Source: Anaerolineae bacterium (GTDB lineage Bacteria; Chloroflexota; Anaerolineae; 4572-78; J111). From it: a stretch of 10,306 nt of DNA. Below are positions 6,563-10,306 of this stretch, one piece after another; within the stretch, counting starts at the first letter, position 1, and each line of letters begins with the position of its first letter. The notes below the pieces were generated by a model. The model made no database searches, was not told the DNA's origin, and was given only the letters and a program-made list of their open reading frames with translations. The position numbers and the translations under genes are program-made. The DNA lies in NCBI GenBank assembly GCA_020433785.1, contig JAGRCC010001096.1:1-10306 (forward strand), in the 5' to 3' direction.

Positions 6563-6585
6563 TCCGGATGGTCAAATCATCCGGA
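6563..6585. repeat. Perfect 8-base inverted repeat (hairpin or operator)
   Basis: TCCGGATG and CATCCGGA flank a seven-base spacer GTCAAAT. There is no T run on either side, so it is not an intrinsic terminator. It could be a protein-binding site or a pause/antitermination hairpin in the leader. Confidence 0.45.
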
Positions 6586-6670
6586 TTGAGGAACTACATA
6601 TGTGGCGGCTCAAGCTGGCTCTCTGGAGCTAAAGCTTCTCTAAGAGCCACAAGCGAGTAGATAAAGATAG

Positions 6671-7366
6671 CTACGGCTGACTCAAGCTACTTTTGTACCG
6701 GCGCCCTTTGCCTCGCGTCCCTCGCTGGCGTTTGCGCTTAATGCGACATCGATTATGGTGTGCTGCTTTCAGCCAAATAGTGATCCAGGACCGATTAATC
6801 TGCTCACCATTCACGAACAAGCAAGGGCCCTCAAAGCGCACAAAGTTATCCGGTAAAGCAATGTCAATCTGCTTGGCGACCGGTTCGAGTTTGACCACAT
6901 AGATCAGCTGCACCGGCATAATCCGCATCTTCCCCAGCAGGTTAAACCGAACCTCAACCCGGTCAGGCGTGGACGGACCAACGTATTCGGCGGGCACTCC
7001 GTCAAAGCCCTCACTGAGAATTCTCACCGGATCGCCAGGTTTTAGCCCGGTCTGTTTCAATATCATTTTCGTGACCTGTTCGCGGATTTGATACATTTCC
7101 TGGTCCGTTAACATCACGGGCTGATCCTCGAAGCGGACAAATCCTATCAAATTAGGAGTATTCATAAACGACTCAAGTGAAGTTGCTTCGAGGTCAAGTT
7201 TGATAAACAGGTAGCCGCGTAGTACAGGCTGGAGTTTGAGCTCCCCCCACTTAGTATAAGCGGGGTATTGGGGAACATAGACCTCGAAACCACAAGAAGT
7301 TAACTTGTCAGCTACTTGGGTCTCTTTGTTCAATTTCGATCTGATGATGTACCACTGTTTCATCAT
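6671..7366 (-). CDS. Specialised NusG-family elongation factor (RfaH/LoaP-like)
   Basis: The protein has 231 residues from the ATG pair at 7366/7363. This start gives the family's standard beginning, MKQWYIIRSKLNKE. The upstream frame to 7459 adds 31 unrelated residues and has no good ribosome binding site, and the site for 7366 is itself weak (GGGATG). The NGN domain covers about 3-100, with the typical EVYVPQY and VLRGYLFIKLDLE segments and the LIGFVRF turn. A KOW domain covers about 106-160 (GLKPGDPVRILSEGFDG, then RVEVRFNLLGK). Unlike ordinary RfaH-type proteins of about 160-180 residues, it continues for about 70 residues and ends in a very basic stretch (RCRIKRKRQRGTRGKGRR). Such paralogues bind RNA polymerase and suppress pausing or termination in one long operon, often the one they head. 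Here the gene heads the minus-strand operon. Confidence 0.88.
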   Translation of the reverse strand: MMKQWYIIRSKLNKETQVADKLTSCGFEVYVPQYPAYTKWGELKLQPVLRGYLFIKLDLEATSLESFMNTPNLIGFVRFEDQPVMLTDQEMYQIREQVTKMILKQTGLKPGDPVRILSEGFDGVPAEYVGPSTPDRVEVRFNLLGKMRIMPVQLIYVVKLEPVAKQIDIALPDNFVRFEGPCLFVNGEQINRSWITIWLKAAHHNRCRIKRKRQRGTRGKGRRYKSSLSQP

Positions 7367-7385
7367 TAACCAATCATCCCAATTC

Positions 7386-7414
7386 TTGGCAGAAACTAAA
7401 CTGCGGCTTACACT
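7386..7414 (+). promoter_or_regulatory. Candidate sigma-70-type promoter for the HTH-STAND gene
   Basis: TTGGCA (7386-7391) matches the -35 consensus at five of six bases. It is separated by exactly 17 bases from TACACT (7409-7414), four of six to the -10 consensus. The transcript would start near 7421, inside the palindrome at 7413-7429, and have a leader of about 75 bases before the ATG at 7498. Confidence 0.4.
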
Positions 7415-7429
7415 ATACTTAGAGTATAG
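7413..7429. promoter_or_regulatory. 17-base palindrome, operator candidate
   Basis: CTATACT-TAG-AGTATAG is a perfect seven-base inverted repeat with a three-base centre. It lies in the divergent intergenic region over the expected start of the plus-strand promoter. XRE-type repressors commonly bind short palindromes of this size. The adjacent HTH protein is therefore a candidate ligand (inference). Confidence 0.5.
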
Positions 7430-7436
7430 AGTCCGG

Positions 7437-7465
7437 GTGTAAAACATTCTTTTACACATGTAAAA
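7437..7465. promoter_or_regulatory. Three alternating TGTAAAA half-sites, operator candidate
   Basis: TGTAAAA occurs at 7438-7444, inverted at 7450-7456, and again at 7459-7465. The first two form a perfect GTGTAAAA/TTTTACAC repeat with a five-base spacer. The second and third form TTTTAC/GTAAAA with a four-base spacer. On the minus strand the first half-site also reads TTTACA, a possible -35 for the nusG-like gene (17 bases before AAGTAT at 7420-7415, a poor -10). A factor bound here could repress both directions. Confidence 0.5.
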
Positions 7466-7497
7466 CTCAAGCTGATGATCATAAGGAATCGACGAAG

Positions 7498-10137
7498 ATG
7501 TCTGAGGATGATTATTCTGATAAATTATATGGGCTAAACGACTTTACGTTCGGTGAAGTCTTAAAAGAATTAAGAGAGGACAGGGATCTTTCGCAAGAAG
7601 AGCTAGGCGAAAAGATCGGATTTACTCGGGTAACAATCAATAACTGGGAGGGAGGAAAGCGGTTACCACGAAATAGCAGTGTATTGGAAAAGGTCAATAT
7701 AGCAATCGATCTCACACCGCAGGACTACCATCGGCTCAAAAAAGCATTTAGCTATTCGCATGACATGCCCCCCCCGCCAGAAGCACCGGCACAGTCAACT
7801 CAGGACAAACATATAAACCCACGCTACTTACCGCAACCGGTACAGCACTTCGTTGGTCGAGAAGATGAAATAGATAAAATCAAGAAAAACCTCAAACCCG
7901 GAAGAGTTATGGCATTATGGGGGCATACGGGGATCGGCAAGACAGCTATCGCTGCTCAAGTGATAAATGAGTTGGCCCCAGGTGAGAAGCTACCGGAACA
8001 GTTTCCAGATGGCATTATTTCTTATAGCTTCTACGGCCGAGAAGGCCAAAATCAAGCTGATGTGGCTTTGGAGTTCATTGTTGGATCATTAAATACAGCC
8101 CTAGAAGGGAACTTACCACCAGCCGCTAAAGCTCAACTAGCGTTGGCCGGAAAAAAAGTCTTGTTATACCTAGATGGCACCGAAAATGCTAATAACTTGG
8201 AACAAGTCATTAGGGCAACGGACGGTCGTAACAATTGCATTTTTATTACCACTACGAAAAAAACTCAAGTTCAACAGTATGTGTCTATAGAAATCGACCA
8301 GCTTCCTCTTGATGAAGCTATTAACTTACTCCAGAAAGTTAGCAAACCTTATGCCGTTGTTGATGCTACTGCAAAAAGGATATATTCTCTGGTTGGAGGT
8401 CTGACATTAGCTTTGGAGTTGGCTGGTCGTCATTTAGCTAATTTTAATGAAAAGGAAGAGGTAGCCGAATATCTAGACTGGCTGAAAAATTTACCTTTTG
8501 ATGCACTCCACATAAGCGAACACCGATTGGAAAGCGTAAAGGCACTCATAAAGTATAGCGTAGATCGGCTAAGCGAGGCTGCCAAGCTGGTGTTGTCAAC
8601 GACAGGAATACTTTCTCTTGAGCCAATTAGCCGTGAGGTTGTAGCAACTGCTCTAGCAGTAACAGAAGACGATACAATGCAGCCACTAAGCGAACTTACG
8701 AACTACAGTTTGCTTATAAAAGCGGATAACCGATACCAGATAAAGCACAACCTTGTGTATACCTACGCCCGGCAGAATGAAAATAATCTCATCGATAATC
8801 GAGTCGTGCGCAAAAAACTGGTAAAAAACTTGGTTACATACTACACAAAGCTTGCTAAAGAACAAAGCAAATTGGGTTCAGATGGTTACGCCCGACTGGA
8901 TCTTGAGCGCTTGCATATGATGCATCTATTGGAGATAATCGTTGTTCAGAAAGATTGGGGAAATGTGCTGGAACTGGTTGGAAGCATAGATGACTATTTG
9001 GATAAACAAGGACACTGGACTGAGAGGGTTATGGCCCTTCAAGACGGACTCAAGGCGGCAAAAGAATTGGAAGACCGGCTAAGTGAGGCTGTTAATTTAA
9101 ATAATTTGGGCCTGGCCTACAGCGACCTGGGCCAGGTAGACAAAGCTTTCGAGCATTATCAGCAAGCCTTGGTCATCGACCGGAAGATCGGCGACCGGCA
9201 CAGCGAGGGGATCGATTTGGGCAATTTGGGAAGCGTTTACCACAACCTGGCCCAGGTGGATAAAGCCATTGAGTATTATGGGCAAGCCTTGGTCGTTGCC
9301 CGCGAGATTGGTAACCGTCGTGGGGAGAGTTATGCCTTGAGCAACTTGGGTAGTGCCTACCACGACCGAGGCCAGATGGAGCAAGCGATTGAGTACCGTC
9401 AGCAAGCTCTGAAGCTCGCTCGTGAGATTGGCGACCGCCAGGCTGAGAGTGCTGTTTTAAGTAATTTGGGTAATGCCTACTTTGATCTGGGTCACGTAAA
9501 GCAGGCCATTGAATATCATGAGCAAGCTTTAGCTATAGCTCGCGAGATTGGTGACCGCCGTGGCGAGGGTTATCATTTAGGTAACCTGGGTGTGGTCTAT
9601 TACGATCGGGGAGTTACAACTTACAATTCTGGTGACTTGGAGCTAGCCATAGAATATTATGAACAAGCTCTGAACATCAATCACGAGACAGGTAACTATC
9701 AAGGCGTAGGGGCTATTTTTAACAATATAGGGAATGTTTACCGCGATCTAGAGCAGGAGGAGCAAGCCATTAAGTATTATGACGAAGCCTTAGCAATCGC
9801 CCGCAAGGTGGACGACTGGCGCAATGTAGGGGACTCGTTAGGTAACTTGGGTCTTGTCTATTATCGTCAGGGAGTCGCATACTCTAATTCTGATAACTTG
9901 GAGCAAGCCATTAAGTATTATGATGAAGCCATAGCAATCGCCCGAAGGCTGGGTGACCAGCGCGATGAAGGAACTCGCCTGTTCAACCTAGGTCTGATCT
10001 ATCGTGCGTTAGGAAAAGTGAATCAAGCCATCGAATATTTCGAGCAAGCCCTCACCATTTTTGAAGAGATTAAATCTCCAGAATTAGAACAAGTTAATAA
10101 ATTGTTGAAGGAACTTGACGTTGAAGCCAGTGACTGA
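7498..10137 (+). CDS. XRE-HTH / NB-ARC STAND ATPase / TPR protein
   Basis: The protein has 879 residues, with AAGGA 10 bases before the ATG. Residues about 17-70 are an XRE-type helix-turn-helix (LSQEELGEKIGFTRVTINNW). Residues about 120-440 are an NB-ARC-like ATPase: VGREDEI lead-in, Walker A GHTGIGKT (142-149), Walker B LLYLDG (222-227), a sensor-like FITTTKK lacking the usual Arg, GGLTLALELAG in place of GGLPLAL, and a winged-helix YQIKHNLVYTYAR where MHD proteins have His-Asp (here His-Asn). Residues 531-864 are eight TPRs of about 40 residues. The fifth and seventh are lengthened by eight residues with similar inserts (GVTTYNSGDL and GVAYSNSDNL). It has the architecture of signal-sensing STAND regulators: the TPRs sense, the ATPase switches, and the HTH binds DNA. 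A defence role is possible but no toxic effector domain is seen. The first half is visibly AT-richer than the minus-strand genes, which fits separate acquisition. Confidence 0.88.
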   Translation: MSEDDYSDKLYGLNDFTFGEVLKELREDRDLSQEELGEKIGFTRVTINNWEGGKRLPRNSSVLEKVNIAIDLTPQDYHRLKKAFSYSHDMPPPPEAPAQSTQDKHINPRYLPQPVQHFVGREDEIDKIKKNLKPGRVMALWGHTGIGKTAIAAQVINELAPGEKLPEQFPDGIISYSFYGREGQNQADVALEFIVGSLNTALEGNLPPAAKAQLALAGKKVLLYLDGTENANNLEQVIRATDGRNNCIFITTTKKTQVQQYVSIEIDQLPLDEAINLLQKVSKPYAVVDATAKRIYSLVGGLTLALELAGRHLANFNEKEEVAEYLDWLKNLPFDALHISEHRLESVKALIKYSVDRLSEAAKLVLSTTGILSLEPISREVVATALAVTEDDTMQPLSELTNYSLLIKADNRYQIKHNLVYTYARQNENNLIDNRVVRKKLVKNLVTYYTKLAKEQSKLGSDGYARLDLERLHMMHLLEIIVVQKDWGNVLELVGSIDDYLDKQGHWTERVMALQDGLKAAKELEDRLSEAVNLNNLGLAYSDLGQVDKAFEHYQQALVIDRKIGDRHSEGIDLGNLGSVYHNLAQVDKAIEYYGQALVVAREIGNRRGESYALSNLGSAYHDRGQMEQAIEYRQQALKLAREIGDRQAESAVLSNLGNAYFDLGHVKQAIEYHEQALAIAREIGDRRGEGYHLGNLGVVYYDRGVTTYNSGDLELAIEYYEQALNINHETGNYQGVGAIFNNIGNVYRDLEQEEQAIKYYDEALAIARKVDDWRNVGDSLGNLGLVYYRQGVAYSNSDNLEQAIKYYDEAIAIARRLGDQRDEGTRLFNLGLIYRALGKVNQAIEYFEQALTIFEEIKSPELEQVNKLLKELDVEASD

Positions 10138-10306
10138 GGATATGCAAATAAAGTGGTGTAAATGGGAGTTTGGGCAAAACGAGATTGAGATTACATAATA
10201 ACACGATCCTTGAAACGAATGACTAACTGATTAAGAATGAGCGCCCAGTTAGGAATGGGCATGGTCCACTTTTTGATAATCCGGTCGTTGGCCAAATACA
10301 GCAGCT
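10138..10306 (-). mobile_element. Edge of an IS256-family insertion sequence (partial)
   Basis: The transposase C-terminus at 10191-10306 shows that an insertion sequence enters from the right. Its outer end should lie between the TPR gene stop at 10137 and the transposase stop at 10191. The stretch near 10154 (TGGTGTAAATGGGAGTTTGG) is a possible terminal inverted repeat, but the other end lies outside the window, so the boundary is not fixed. If that end is right, the element sits less than 20 bases after the TPR gene. Confidence 0.55.
10191..10306 (-). CDS. IS256-family (mutator-type) transposase, C-terminal fragment at window edge
   Basis: The minus-strand frame from the window end reads LLYLANDRIIKKWTMPIPNW, continues ALILNQLVIRFKDRVIM, and stops at TAA (10191-10193). 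The block KKWTMPIxNWxxxLNQLxIRFxDR is the conserved C-terminus of Transposase_mut (IS256/MULE-type) DDE transposases. This identifies the family although only 38 codons are present. The catalytic residues lie upstream, outside the window. The gene faces the HTH-STAND gene tail to tail. Confidence 0.85.
   Translation of the reverse strand, partial: LLYLANDRIIKKWTMPIPNWALILNQLVIRFKDRVIM

Larger units (their letters stand above)
6435..6670 (-). promoter_or_regulatory. Structured leader between nusG-like gene and primase gene
   Basis: These 236 bases hold no gene. They contain four potential RNA hairpins: an imperfect one just after the nusG-like stop (6617-6648, GGCTCT pairing with AGAGCC, inner AGCT/AGCT); TCCGGATG/CATCCGGA with a seven-base loop (6563-6585); AAATGG/CCATTT (6542-6562) next to it; and the terminator-like stem at 6478-6510. 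The primase Shine-Dalgarno is at 6440-6444. The layout suggests regulation by transcript elongation, which is inference. Confidence 0.4.

Noticed and set aside
6683..6690. GTAGCTTG on the minus strand as an ops-like site for the RfaH-type factor.
   Set aside because: It matches only the 3' part of the E. coli ops consensus and lies inside the last codons of the nusG-like gene. An 8-base match is too short to call.
9088..10089. About 120-base periodic repeats as a tandem DNA repeat or CRISPR-like array.
   Set aside because: The periodicity follows the 40-residue TPR units of the coding sequence. The units have diverged and carry no constant repeat/spacer pattern.
10220..10276. GCCCA/TGGGC hairpin before TTTTT as a terminator of the plus-strand HTH-STAND gene.
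   Set aside because: The stem is only five pairs, the T run is 13 bases further on, and it falls inside the transposase coding sequence.

Overview
The window looks like part of an accessory region, probably an integrated plasmid or integrative element, in a bacterium of the Chloroflexota (Anaerolineae-like). The phylum is inferred, not proven. It rests on the mix of protein types: a membrane-anchored FHA-like protein with a Thr-Pro-rich stalk, a divergent bacterial tubulin-like protein, a prim-pol primase and an XRE/NB-ARC/TPR protein.

From right to left on the minus strand (about 7366 down to 1) runs a long, tightly packed gene string. It begins with a specialised NusG/RfaH-type elongation factor (6671-7366). 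Next is a structured leader of 236 bases that contains a good intrinsic-terminator candidate (6478-6510). Then come a bifunctional DNA primase/polymerase (5244-6434), two small unknown ORFs (one apparently frameshifted), a 403-base gap, single-stranded DNA-binding protein (3825-4313), a secreted/membrane FHA-like protein (2688-3800), an 817-residue tubulin-like (Tubulin_2/FtsZ-like) protein (242-2695), a 71-residue membrane peptide (40-255), and the first 17 codons of one more gene (1-53). The last three gene junctions overlap by 8, 14 and 14 bases, so translation is probably coupled. The final two junctions are near-duplicates of each other.

Divergently, on the plus strand (7498-10137), is an 879-residue protein with an N-terminal XRE helix-turn-helix, an NB-ARC-type STAND ATPase core and eight TPRs. 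The 131-base space between it and the NusG-like gene holds a plus-strand promoter candidate, a 17-base palindrome and three alternating TGTAAAA half-sites. It is a plausible shared control region. At the right edge the C-terminus of an IS256-family (mutator-type) transposase enters on the minus strand.

Working model (inference): the HTH-STAND protein and the operator control the divergent region. The NusG-like factor, made first, lets polymerase pass the leader terminator into a replication (primase, SSB) and membrane/cytoskeleton (FHA-like, tubulin-like, small membrane protein) operon. The pairing of plasmid-style replication genes with a degenerate tubulin-like protein and a membrane FHA-like partner is the most unusual aspect of the window.
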